In this document: positions 56,901 to 62,106 of the stretch, piece by piece
Position numbering within the stretch: the stretch's first letter is position 1
How the letters are laid out: each line of letters opens with the position of its first letter
Source of the DNA: Hippopus hippopus
Lineage: Eukaryota; Mollusca; Bivalvia; Cardiida; Cardiidae
DNA length: 64,000 nucleotides
Assembly: GCA_946811185.2 (NCBI GenBank)
Contig: OX328099.1
Span: 17,201,859 to 17,265,858 of the forward strand
Direction: 5' to 3'
Translations under genes and position numbers: made by a program
Notes under the pieces: generated by a model
The model's database searches: none
What the model was told of the DNA's origin: nothing
What the model saw: the letters and a program-made list of their open reading frames with translations, nothing else

Positions 56901-57808
56901 AGCGTGTAGTACCACGCATTCCAATCTCGTATACTCCTTCTCATATTTACTGAACCAAAATTTATATTAACCCTAAATCTGCTAGGCGCGACTTAAGGAC
57001 CTTTTGAGGACAATGTTGATCAAGATCAGACTGCACAGAGCGTGCAGTCTGATCTTTGGTCTACACTGTCCGATAAAGAGATATATTTTCCCGCAAAAAA
57101 GCATTTGAATTAGTGCATTTTGGATTTTTACTCTCGGATTGAAAGTTTCACTTCACTTATTTAGCAGGATAAGGGTTAACTCTTGTATTGAACTTGAAGT
57201 GCGAGATAGATGGTATCGACATTCTCAGTCAGTACTAAAGAAACGAATACTGCAACTTCAAAACGGTTTTTCTCAGAATATCTTGCAAAGCAGCGGACAG
57301 TTGTAGATCCAAGATCAGACTACACGTTCTATGCAGTCTGGTCTTGATCTACACTGTCCGCATATGGAATTAAATCCCGGATCGGCACTATAAAGATAAC
57401 TCTTTACCACACAATCCTGAGTTTTAGTGACCCTGATAAAGACAGAATTTGAAAACGTAACCAGCATTTTCTCCTTTTCCCACGATGTTTTCTTCCTTAT
57501 CAAAGACAAGTACCTTTACTTGAGCCACATTTAAATTGTAATCTGCAAATGCTTTCAGAATGGGCAAGACCAAAAGTTAAACAAAACCTTCAAAACTAAC
57601 TTCATTTTTATAAGGTTACAGGTAAACTTACCAAGTATGAACCAAAATCTCATGGTCTTCGATCTCAGTAAATCCACTGTATTATTCCAGACAACCGAAC
57701 CTCATTTCACTTATTTAGCAACATAATGGTAAAATGCCCCTTTGCCAGAGAATTCTGTTCTGTAGTGAAAAAGTTAACAAACTTACCTAGTATGACCCAA
57801 ACTCTCAT
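41753..57808 (-). CDS. Pancreatic-type triacylglycerol lipase, secreted, 9 coding exons
   Basis: Coding exons on the minus strand are 57787-57808 (or alternatively 57632-57653), 50605-50764, 48729-48897, 47781-48009, 47080-47199, 46020-46145, 44431-44670, 43020-43131 and 41753-41948. Every junction is GT-AG and every phase closes, giving 457 aa, close to vertebrate pancreatic lipase. Residues 1-14 form a signal peptide ending NVALA. C29 and C35 match the N-terminal disulfide. HGF (96-98) is the oxyanion region, GHSLG holds Ser173, LDPAEP holds Asp196, and His285 follows C283. The lid lies between C257 and C283. A C-terminal PLAT (lipoxygenase-like beta-sandwich) domain runs from about 356 to 457. 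The enzyme should hydrolyse ester bonds of triglycerides or phospholipids outside the cell, probably in digestion. Substrate choice and colipase use cannot be read here. Introns are packed with MITEs. Confidence 0.93.
41970..42190 (+). repeat. Family G repeat in lipase intron 8
   Basis: GGGTAGCTGAATGTGCTGAC, TCTGACCTACTTTTAGGTAC, duplicated TGTAGACATGTTTATT segments and AATTTACGCCGTCTATC. It starts about 20 bp upstream of exon 9's acceptor on the minus strand, so it abuts the branch-point region. Confidence 0.65.
42200..43015. other. Lipase intron 8, AT-rich remainder
   Basis: Two overlapping plus-strand frames (42590-42814, 42760-42987) are present but show no motif and run antisense to the gene. 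I see nothing else. Confidence 0.4.
43020..43131 (-). CDS. Lipase exon 8 (start of PLAT domain)
   Basis: Acceptor TGTTTACTCAG|GCTATCCC and donor TCAAG|GTCAGT. It encodes residues 356-392, YPQHVEMEFGYMNSTRGSVT onward, ending in phase 2. The junction with exon 9 creates Ser393. Confidence 0.9.
43199..43450 (+). mobile_element. Family C MITE in lipase intron 7
   Basis: TGAGTCATGCACTGTTAAAA to CAGAGCATGGCTCA, with hairpin GTCAGCCTGCGCAATCCACG then CAGACTGAC. It starts 68 bp from the exon 8 acceptor. Confidence 0.82.
43462..43565 (-). mobile_element. Truncated family A MITE
   Basis: CCCTTTACCGCGCAATCACA then AACGACCCTGGAGAAGAAGG and a duplicated GCTGGTAACCAGCATT segment. The other half is missing, and it runs into a family B copy. 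Confidence 0.6.
43568..43720 (+). mobile_element. Family B MITE, diverged
   Basis: CACCCTTACGCTGCTAAGCG then GTTTAGATCAGGGTCAGACT, core loop ACAGGCC, and TGGTCTTTGCTTTACACTGT. The right end is decayed. Confidence 0.65.
44020..44290. repeat. Family I foldback element in lipase intron 7
   Basis: AAGATGCATTTAAATTTAAA then CATTTAAAAGTATGGAAAT at the left pairs with ATTTTCCATACTTTTAAATG then CATTTAAATCCATTTT at the right. The middle includes AACCTGCCAGGTAAC. A second, partial copy is at 56683-56875. Confidence 0.7.
44431..44670 (-). CDS. Lipase exon 7 (catalytic His, post-lid region)
   Basis: Acceptor CTTTATTTCAG|ATGCC and donor TTTGCG|GTACCAG. It encodes residues 276 (split) to 355. C283-S-H285 gives the lid cysteine and catalytic histidine. 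NESINSPCPFYGHPC and CPKMGYDAD are family-typical. Confidence 0.93.
44843..45035 (+). mobile_element. Family B MITE, left member of an inverted pair
   Basis: CCTTAGGCTGCGAAGCGCGA at the left; core AGACTACACAGAACGTGCAG; right end AGCAAAACAAGGG then TTAA. It shares TTAATTAA (about 45036-45043) with an inverted neighbour. Confidence 0.8.
45044..45226 (-). mobile_element. Family B MITE, right member of an inverted pair
   Basis: AACTTTCAAGTCGGTAGTAA, core CACACTGCACGTTCTGTGCA and CGCGCTTAGCAGCTTAAGGG then TTAA. Together with its neighbour it makes an inverted dimer of about 390 bp. Confidence 0.8.
45507..45751 (+). mobile_element. Family C MITE, decayed
   Basis: CTCTGGCTGTAAAGATGTCT at the left, TAGGGCGCCGCTCAAA at the right. 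The hairpin is reduced to ATGTCAGTCAGCGGAGGCTG then ACACG. Confidence 0.65.
45805..45982 (-). mobile_element. Family B MITE beside lipase exon 6
   Basis: GAAACTTTCAAGCCGATAAA, core CAGACTGCACGTTTTGTGCA, TGATCTTGATCTACACTGTC, and right end TTAGCAGCCTAAGAG then TTAC. It ends 38 bp from exon 6, on the donor side. Confidence 0.8.
46020..46145 (-). CDS. Lipase exon 6 (lid start)
   Basis: Acceptor TTATTACAAAAG|GGTATGG and donor CTTACAG|GTACAT. It encodes residues 234-275, with GHIDFYPNGGKNQPGCP, the strongly conserved block before the lid, and C257. Confidence 0.93.
46194..46332 (+). mobile_element. Right-truncated family C MITE
   Basis: TGATATATGCTCTGTGAAAA then hairpin GTTAGCGTACGGACTCCACG with CAGGCTGGCC. 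It stops at TGCATGTCAAAGGACCACC, where family F begins. Confidence 0.65.
46335..46690 (-). repeat. Family F repeat in lipase intron 5
   Basis: On the minus strand: CTGCTGGATGGCATTCTTCA, GGACTACTTTTCGAAACGAC, GCTATGATCAGCTAGCATG, ATCTTCGAAGAATATGACAT. Same order as 14690-15065. Confidence 0.75.
46900..47065 (-). repeat. Family F fragment 15 bp from lipase exon 5
   Basis: On the minus strand CATTATCTTCCGCTAGGTGG, ATCTGGGCATTCTGGGTACA, CGGACTACTTTTCAAAATGG. Its left edge lies about 15 bp after the exon 5 donor. Confidence 0.7.
47080..47199 (-). CDS. Lipase exon 5 (catalytic Asp)
   Basis: Acceptor TTTCTATACAG|GACTGG and donor TTCTG|GTAAAA. It encodes residues 194-233, starting with LDPAEPAF (Asp196) and ending DGSEFDYDS. 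IIHTDG is family-typical. Confidence 0.93.
47289..47505 (+). mobile_element. Family B MITE in lipase intron 4
   Basis: TTAA then CCCTTTGGCTGCTAAGCGCG, core AGACTGCACAGAACGTGCAG, right end TAGCAGGATAAAAGGG then TAAA. Confidence 0.85.
47781..48009 (-). CDS. Lipase exon 4 (nucleophile elbow)
   Basis: Acceptor CTATGTATCAG|GAGCCG and donor ATAACAG|GTAGGC. It encodes residues 118-193, including NVITVGWGGGS and VHVIGHSLGAH with Ser173. Confidence 0.95.
48729..48897 (-). CDS. Lipase exon 3 (oxyanion region)
   Basis: Acceptor TTTATTTGGACAG|TTTGTACA and donor AAAAGA|GTAAGT. It encodes residues 61 (split) to 117: LYTREC, then SSAPTKIVVHGFLQHGQVPW with the HGF oxyanion motif. Confidence 0.93.
49205..49470. 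repeat. Cluster of TTTCGTT/AACGAAA palindromes
   Basis: The blocks TTTCGTTCAAACGAAAT, ATTCGTTTAAACGAAAT, TTTCGTTAAAACGAG and TTTCGTTATAACGAG lie in 250 bp, each a short palindrome with a variable AT centre. Complementary pairings between distant blocks are possible. Confidence 0.65.
49507..49735 (+). mobile_element. Family A MITE in lipase intron 2
   Basis: CACTCTGCCAGACGACAAAA at the left, TGTTTGGTAAGGG at the right, and an impaired palindrome centre (GCTGTATACCAGC). Confidence 0.75.
49968..50177 (-). mobile_element. Family A MITE
   Basis: CCCTTTCCTAAGCAATCCCG at the left, GTTTAGTAAAGAG then TTAA at the right. The hairpin GGAAAAAAGGCTGGTAACCA is followed by a near-complement. Confidence 0.8.
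50195..50270 (-). mobile_element. Family A core fragment
   Basis: GAAATATTGTGGGAATGGGA and complementary TTTTCTCCTTTTCCACAATA. Only the hairpin remains, with neither terminus; it abuts a full-length copy at the shared TTAA. Confidence 0.65.
50274..50494 (+). mobile_element. Full-length 221-bp family A MITE, TTAA duplicated
   Basis: TTAA at 50270-50273 and 50495-50498; ends CCCTTTCCCAAACG and TTTGGGAAAGGG are fully complementary over 12 bp. The 32-nt hairpin arms are perfect. It ends about 110 bp from lipase exon 2's donor side. Confidence 0.95.
50500..50595 (-). mobile_element. Right-end fragment of family A
   Basis: GAGCCACATTCAATTTGTCG, TCTGCGAATGCTTTTCAT and a decayed GTTGTCGGGCAAAGAATCAA end. 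It is in opposite orientation to its neighbour and reaches within 10 bp of the exon 2 donor. Confidence 0.65.
50605..50764 (-). CDS. Lipase exon 2 (signal peptide end and N-terminus)
   Basis: Acceptor CTATTCTATTTTCAG|CGTTAA and donor CATTTAG|GTGAGA. It encodes residues 8 (split) to 60, with LNVALATSK completing the signal peptide and HVCFDGLGCFSNLPPF then SPSHINTAF, matching mature pancreatic lipase N-termini. Confidence 0.92.
50800..52500. other. Lipase intron 1, unassigned AT-rich part
   Basis: No MITE, SINE or exon recognised here. An undetected further alternative first exon cannot be excluded. Confidence 0.4.
52505..52625. repeat. Family H foldback, partial
   Basis: GGTTTAGCCAATCAAAAGTT, AAATCTTGGAGAATGAGACT and GAATAGTTGGTGAACA match the right half of the copy at 32110-32310. 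Confidence 0.55.
52838..53030 (-). mobile_element. Family A MITE with shortened hairpin
   Basis: TACCACTTATTCCCGTATTT at the left, ATTGTTGTCGTAAGGAGT at the right. The hairpin is reduced to AAAACCCAGCATTTT. Confidence 0.65.
53227..53447 (-). mobile_element. Full-length 221-bp family A MITE, TTAA duplicated
   Basis: TTAA at 53223-53226 and 53448-53451. Ends CCCTTTACCACAC and GTTTGGTAAAGAG. The palindrome is intact apart from AGAAG in one arm. Confidence 0.95.
53510..53592 (-). mobile_element. Family A left-end fragment
   Basis: CCCCTTTAGCAACAGTCCCA, AACGAAGCTGAGTTCG and GAAAATGCCGGTAATCA, stopping at the palindrome centre like several other broken copies. Confidence 0.6.
53885..54065 (-). 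mobile_element. Family B2 MITE, diverged
   Basis: CTCTTTCAGCGCCGTTTATA, GACGGTATAGATCCTAGATA, then GTCTGATCTTGATCTGTGCC. The arms are unequal. Confidence 0.6.
54225..54895 (+). repeat. Minisatellite of about 50 bp in lipase intron 1
   Basis: About thirteen degenerate units with consensus blocks AAAGCGACGCTTGAAATG, CTCTGTACTCTAGGCAAGAT and TTATGTACTT. Some units have internal deletions. Three more units lie at 55625-55790. Confidence 0.85.
54900..55600. other. Intron DNA between two blocks of the same minisatellite
   Basis: No repeat or coding signature recognised. It separates two arrays of the 50-bp unit. Confidence 0.4.
55625..55790 (+). repeat. Second block of the 50-bp minisatellite
   Basis: AAAGCAGCGCTTGAAATGGC, GTACTTAAAAGCGATGCTTG, ACAAAATTTGTGTATTTAAA: three units of the 54225-54895 type. 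Confidence 0.75.
55812..56035 (-). mobile_element. SINE with damaged tRNA head
   Basis: On the minus strand the body has GATGATAGTCATTGCGGCAG and GTTATGTGGGAAAGGAGCTA, and the tail has GCCGAGATATAATTGAAATA then GGCGTTAAACACC. It belongs with 19002-19316, but only GGCTCGCCGAAT remains of the head. Confidence 0.8.
56048..56150 (+). mobile_element. Family A fragment
   Basis: AATGTGGAAAAAGGAGAAAA, decayed centre CGCTGCTAACTGACATT, then TGTGGTCGTTAGAACACGCG. The left end is missing and replaced by the SINE head region. Confidence 0.55.
56187..56390 (+). mobile_element. Family B MITE
   Basis: CCCCTGGCTGCTAAGCGCGA at the left, TTAAGCAGGTTAAGGG then TTAA at the right. The core hairpin is perfect: AGATCAAGATCAGACTGCAC pairs completely with its partner around loop AGAAC. 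Confidence 0.9.
56480..56640 (+). repeat. Family B MITE with one hairpin arm deleted
   Basis: TTAA then CCCTCAGTCCGCTAAATGCG, GATCAGACTGCACAGAACGT and immediately CTACACCGCCCAATGC. The second arm is gone. Confidence 0.65.
56683..56875. repeat. Family I foldback, partial
   Basis: AAATGCATTTAAATTTAAAC, CATTTAAAAGTATGGAAAAT and TTAAAATCAGGCAAAAAGTA match 44020-44290 in reverse. Confidence 0.6.
56971..57175 (+). mobile_element. Family B MITE, 205 bp, TTAA duplicated
   Basis: TTAA at 56967-56970 and 57176-57179. Ends CCCTAAATCTGCTAG and TTAGCAGGATAAGGG. The hairpin has one loop-adjacent change (CAGAGCG). It defines full-length family B. Confidence 0.92.
57225..57385 (-). mobile_element. Family B MITE, diverged
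   Basis: GCGGACAGTTGTAGATCCAA, core CAGACTACACGTTCTATGCA, GGTCTTGATCTACACTGTCC. The termini are not recognisable. Confidence 0.65.
57401..57588 (-). mobile_element. Family A MITE lacking one hairpin arm
   Basis: CTCTTTACCACACAATCCTG at the left. AAACGTAACCAGCATTTTCT starts at the hairpin centre, so the first arm is missing. It lies 44 bp from alternative exon 1a. Confidence 0.7.
57632..57653 (-). CDS. Lipase alternative first exon 1a (coding part)
   Basis: ATG at 57653, encoding MRFWFIL plus one base, with donor CTTG|GTAAGT. The phase joins exon 2 exactly as for exon 1b. The context GAAGACCATGAGA is favourable. About 40 bp of 5' leader also resembles exon 1b. Confidence 0.7.
57787..57808 (-). 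CDS. Lipase alternative first exon 1b (coding part)
   Basis: ATG at 57808, encoding MRVWVIL plus one base, with donor CTAG|GTAAGT. Leader TGTGGATGTACTGAGATTGA matches 1a. Either first exon gives a similar signal peptide when spliced to exon 2. Confidence 0.75.
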
Positions 57809-58072
57809 GGTTTTCAATCTCAGTACATCCACAGTATGACTCCAGACAGTCAAACCTAACAGACTGTCGAGAAAAAATAGCTCCTGAATTCAAGTTCAAA
57901 ATGTATAACAACTTTTCTTTAAATTCCTGTGAATTCCTCTAAGAACAGACTCTTCAAGGTAATACGATACTAGATCTATCGCTACAAAACCCCAGGTTTA
58001 CAATACGAGATGCGAGTATACCGAGTACATAGACGGTAAATATAGGTGTATGTTTATTTGCATCCAATTTAA

Positions 58073-58293
58073 CCGTTTAGCCACAAAAACCCGAGTTTTA
58101 ACGACTCAAAAGAAAATGGTATTTGAAAACCTTGTGGTAAAAGGAAAAATGCTGGTAACCAGCATTTTTTCCTTTTTCCACTATGTTTGCTACCCGGTCA
58201 AAGACAGAAATCACAATTTGAGCTACATTCAGGTTGTCGTCTGCAAATGCTTTCAATTTGGTTGAGTACAAAATTTCCTCGATTGGTAAAGAG
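58073..58293 (-). mobile_element. Full-length 221-bp family A MITE upstream of the lipase
   Basis: TTAA (58069-58072), CCGTTTAGCCACAAAAACCC; right end GATTGGTAAAGAG then TTAT. Hairpin AAAGGAAAAATGCTGGTAAC pairs closely. Same 221-bp length as four other copies. Confidence 0.88.
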
Positions 58294-58324
58294 TTATCCG
58301 AGTGAATGCCAATCTCAACCCAAC

Positions 58325-58546
58325 TCTTTAGCAGGTGCAATATTGTAGACTGGTCCAGATTCAAGGCATTTGCAGACGGCAAATTAAAAAGTAGCCCAAA
58401 TGATGGGGTTCGTCTCTGAAGGATAAGAAACTTACGTGAAAAGGTGTAGAAAATGCTAATTACCACCAAATTTTCTTTTCCAACGTTCTTTTCCCCCAAA
58501 ACTCATCATCTCTGTATCGTTAAAACACGGGATTCTTTATTGAAGA
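58325..58546 (+). mobile_element. Family A MITE, decayed palindrome
   Basis: CTCTTTAGCAGGTGCAATAT, AAGGCATTTGCAGACGGCAA, GCTAATTACCACCAAATT, right end TTTATTGAAGAA then TTAA. Together with the copy at 58073 it forms an inverted pair. Confidence 0.7.
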
Positions 58547-58891
58547 ATTAATTCACTTTTGCCAAAGACAATGTACATCAACACCAGGCAGCGAATAAAG
58601 TGGTATTCGAAATACAATGTGCGACTATTTAAAAGATGACTTGCCCTGAAATTATCTTATTTTCTAGAAACTAATGAATGAATGTCTCTTATATTTTTGC
58701 ATTCTACGAGGGTAAACTCGCGTGGGCTATGAGAGATGGTGTACAGGATTTATTTTCACATACATGATATATTTTTACGACCGATTAAAATGATACTTCC
58801 GCGTCGGTTTCACGCATTTTAATAAGGGAGAAAATACTCAACATCCCATATCAATAGAGAAATACTTCCTTGTCTTCGACATAGTCCTTAG

Positions 58892-59100
58892 CCCCCTTCT
58901 ACGCCATCAACAAAAACGAGAGCTTTAACGGACGATATAGATCAAGATCAGACTGCATAAAACGTGCAGTCTGATCTTGGATCTACACCGTCCGCTTGAT
59001 TAGTCAGGCCTGCCGGTAAAAAAATCTTTCTGAGTGTCAGGGTCTTTTATTTTCAGCCGTCGAAAGAGCGGTCGAGTTGATAAATTTGGCCCTGAAAGAG
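58892..59100 (+). mobile_element. Family B2 MITE
   Basis: CCCCCTTCTACGCCATCAAC, core AGACTGCATAAAACGTGCAG, TTGGATCTACACCGTCCGCT, right end TGGCCCTGAAAGAG then TTGA. Confidence 0.82.
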
Positions 59101-59151
59101 TTGAAATGCCGTGGTGCAGAACAATCTCCAGTCAAAAGTATGGACTTTTAA

Positions 59152-59372
59152 CCCTTTACCACACGGCAAAATTTTAGACCTATCCAAATTGAAAGCATTT
59201 GCAGATGAAAATTTCATAGTGGCTCAAATTACTTTTTTTTTCTTTGATAGGGTAGAAAACTTTGTGGGAAAAGGAGAAAATGCTGGTTACCAGCATTTGC
59301 TCCATTTTCCACAAGGTTTTCATAAGGCTTCTTCCTCAGGGTCGTTAAAAGTCGTCATTGTGTGGTAAAGGG
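59152..59372 (+). mobile_element. Full-length 221-bp family A MITE, TTAA duplicated
   Basis: TTAA at 59148-59151 and 59373-59376. Ends CCCTTTACCACAC and GTGTGGTAAAGGG are perfect 13-bp inverted repeats. The palindrome has two mismatches (ATTTGCTCCATT). Confidence 0.95.
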
Positions 59373-59479
59373 TTAAACTTGCAGTTTTGATAGATAGAAA
59401 TCTTCTAATAAGATGTATGTGGCTTTCAACGGTAGACTTTTGTCATTTCAAAGCAATAGCTCAGCTTTGGATATCTTTA

Positions 59480-59600
59480 CTGGAACCGATCAGTAGGCCT
59501 ACTAGGCTGTGGCTTTTCAGTGCTTTGCTCAAGGACACACCACTATCGCCACCTGCTGGAATGGAATTTGGATCTCCTCATGGCAAATACGTCATTATCT
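59480..59600 (-). repeat. Possible SINE fragment
   Basis: On the minus strand GGTGGCGATAGTGGTGTGTC then CTTGAGCAAAGCACTGAAAA resembles the cleaved-body motif of mollusc SINEs (CCTTTGGCAAGACACTT type). There is no head or tail, so the assignment is weak. Confidence 0.3.
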
Positions 59601-60149
59601 AAAAATCCATTTTCCGATGCAGTTTTTTGAAAGCTTTTCGTTGAGTCTGAAGTTTGAATTGTGTTAAGTACCGAGGAAGGTCCTTAGTAAGCATATTCAG
59701 ATGGGGGATGGGGAAGATTAGGTGGGGAAAGCTGTAGAAAAGTATGCATTACCAAACCCCAGTATGTTTTATATACCTCACACACTTTTTCTAGGGCTTG
59801 AGACCGACTAACAGTGATGCTGAGGCAGATCTAGTGTTTGCCATTCATTTCATTACTTATTGTTAGTGGATTGTGACTTAAAAGGAGAAAAGGGTTGTCA
59901 ATCTTAGGAGTTTACAAGCTTTCAAACATTTCCCAAATTATTGGGGGCGGGGTCTCCCCCCACTTTCCAAGGGTCCTTCGACATAAGTGAATGTTAACAT
60001 GCATATCTTAGAAAACACAAGGAAGTTAATGATAACTTGGTATGAGAAGAGCTGTTTTGTTGAAAAGGTATGAGAAGAGCTTTTTTTTTCAACAATGTTT
60101 TCGCAAGTAGAAACTAGTCTACTGTAAGACGTTAAAAGTTGATTTCAAC

Positions 60150-60314
60150 TCTTTCCCAAACGACAAAACATTAGACTTGGAAGCATTTGCAGACGGCAAA
60201 TGTGCCTCAAAAGATAGGATTTGGCCGTGGAAGGGTAGAAACCATAGTGGGAAAAGGAAAAAAATACTAGTTACCTTTGGACCTTTAAAACTCGGGATTG
60301 TTTGGAAAAGGGTT
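60150..60314 (+). mobile_element. Family A MITE lacking one hairpin arm
   Basis: CTCTTTCCCAAACGACAAAA, GGGAAAAGGAAAAAAATACT, AGTTACC then directly TTTGGACCTTTAAAACTCGG, and right end GTTTGGAAAAGGG then TTAC. Breakage is again at the palindrome centre. Confidence 0.75.
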
Positions 60315-60376
60315 ACGAGGTGTTTTGGAGACGAGTTTGAGTTTCTCTTTCTCGATCACTCTGATAAAAAAGTAAG

Positions 60377-60600
60377 GGGTCCTGCGTGGCTCAGTGGTAA
60401 AGTGTGGGCCCGCAACCTGGAGGCCCTGGGTTCGAGTCCCACCTGATTCGCTGGGTCCTTCGTGGGAGTGCCCTTTGGCAAGACACTTCAGAGCCCAGCC
60501 TAGTGCAGGTGGAACCCAGGAAATACATGTATGAATATGTCAGCTGTCGCTGTGATATGACTGAAATAATGTTGAAAGCGGCGTAAAACACCATTCAATC
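60377..60600 (+). mobile_element. tRNA-derived SINE, GGGTCCTGCGTGG-head family
   Basis: The head GGGGTCCTGCGTGGCTCAGT has B-box-like GGGTTCGAGTCCCACC. The body has GCCCTTTGGCAAGACACTTC and the tail TGTGATATGACTGAAATAAT then GTTGAAAGCGGCG. TCTGATAA before and after it is a probable target duplication. Confidence 0.9.
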
Positions 60601-60604
60601 TGAT

Positions 60605-60960
60605 AACAAAAAAAAAATACATGATCGAGAACAGTAAATAAAGAGTATATGTATCTAGATCTACATGTACTTCAAAATGATTAGTAGCACCGGAAGCGGG
60701 GGTAGATCTACTTTCTTGCTACATGTGTACGCGACGCGGTGCTTTTTTTTATTCTCCAATTAAACAATACAGAAGCTACATGAGCTAAGTAAAAAAAGCA
60801 GCACTTTATCTCCACTACAAAGAAGAGAAATTTTAAAATAACATGCTTATATCATTAATAAATCTACTTTTCTTTTTAAATGCAAATTATTAAATTTGTC
60901 TTTTCCCCTTTTTTTCTGAGTTCCGAGGCTAACATAACCACGTGACATTTTTTGCGTCTG
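60605..60960. other. Possible promoter region
   Basis: It lies immediately upstream of the candidate exon at 60964. It contains CCGGAAGC near 60689, an ETS-type site, and no repeat signature. Promoter function is conjecture. Confidence 0.25.
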
Positions 60961-60963
60961 CAG

Positions 60964-61051
60964 AGGAAGAATTCAGAAGGAGCGACAAACTTACAAAAGT
61001 AGCAGTACAAAAGATGGAAGAAACCTTTGATCAGAGCTACATTTCTAAAAG
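60964..61051 (+). CDS. Candidate coding exon of a plus-strand gene, product unknown
   Basis: Acceptor TTTTGCGTCTGCAG|AGGAAG and donor CTAAAAG|GTAAATG frame an 88-nt segment open in one frame: EEFRRSDKLTKVAVQKMEET then FDQSYISK, phase 2 at both ends. Within it an ATG at 61014 in strong context (AAGATGG) could be the true start, making this a first coding exon. I do not recognise the family and find no following exon before the window end. It could be a chance open segment. Confidence 0.35.
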
Positions 61052-61054
61052 GTA

Positions 61055-61595
61055 AATGAGTAGTTCATTATAAACACGGATTGATACCTCGTATGATTTA
61101 TTGACTCAATCTACTGAATAGCAAAGATTGAATTCACTTGGGCGTGTTGGAGGAGTGCGTGTCTCTTCAAAGGGAGACAAGCCCAACAGTCGAATCCTGG
61201 TTGAAGGGATATAATCCTTTGGATCCTTAGCTATATCCTAAGGATCGCTTCCCTTGGTTCATTAGAATTTTTTAAAATTCTGGGAAAAATACCACAAATA
61301 TTGAATGTATCCTCTACATCTATTTTGTCGATACTAAGTTACTTACATTGCCTGTTTTCCTGCAATCACCCCCCCATAAAAAAAGAGAAAAAAAAATGTA
61401 CCTGTATGCAACTCTCCTAAAATTTATATGTTTGCTCTTACAAAGGGGAACTAAGAAAAAAATACAGGATTTATGAAAGACTGAATGCTTGGCTAATTTT
61501 AATATGTAGTTCTACTGTATGGTTGAATTAAACGGCTGTTTTGAATTCGATCTTTGACTTTAAAAATACAAATCATCAGATTTCGATAACAAAAA
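61055..61595. other. Stretch without a supported feature
   Basis: It contains AGTGCGTGTCTCTTCAAAGG then AGTCGAATCCTGGTTG near 61158-61200, weakly tRNA-like but without an A box. Nothing else seen. It would be intron DNA if the exon at 60964 is real. Confidence 0.35.
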
Positions 61596-61599
61596 GTTT

Positions 61600-61827
61600 T
61601 GAGCCATGCTTTATGAAAAGGGGGCTTAATACATCTGCAAAAAGTATGGAACCAGGTCAGCTTGTGCATTTTGCACATGCTTACCTGGGTCGAAAGTTTT
61701 TGCTTTAGTAGATCTATATTGATTTTCCACATGTCCAAGGAACAGTGGACCACATGATTCATATTGGTTATTATACAAAATTGATTTTATGGATCCATAA
61801 TAGATCTAATATGATGACTTGCTTTGT
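61600..61827 (+). mobile_element. Family C MITE truncated by family A
   Basis: TGAGCCATGCTTTATGAAAA, decayed hairpin GTCAGCTTGTGCATTTTGCA. It stops at TGATGACTTGCTTTGTT, where a family A copy begins. Confidence 0.75.
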
Positions 61828-61828
61828 T

Positions 61829-62028
61829 AGACTGGTCCAGATTGAAAGCATTTGAAGACAACAGTTTAAATGTGACTTAACTGAAAGAATTTCTCTTTGA
61901 TAGGTCAGAAAGCATTGTGGTAAAAAGAGAAAATACTGGTTACCAGCATTTATCCTTTTCCGATAATGTTTTCAAAATCTTTTTTTTGGGGGGGGGGGCT
62001 GTTATAAGTTGGAATTGTTTGGTAAAGG
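61829..62028 (+). mobile_element. Left-truncated family A MITE
   Basis: AGACTGGTCCAGATTGAAAG onward, with hairpin ATACTGGTTACCAGCATT, a poly-G run at 61988-61998 and right end TTTGGTAAAGGG then TTAA. Confidence 0.75.
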
Positions 62029-62106
62029 GTTAAATGCCATGCCATGTACCTCGGTCAGTGACATACAGGGCCTGAAACCCAGGGGTTGCTCATTTGATAC
62101 ACCAGC

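Noticed and set aside
61150..61205. tRNA-like segment
   Set aside because: A weak B-box-like sequence only; no A box or acceptor-stem pairing.
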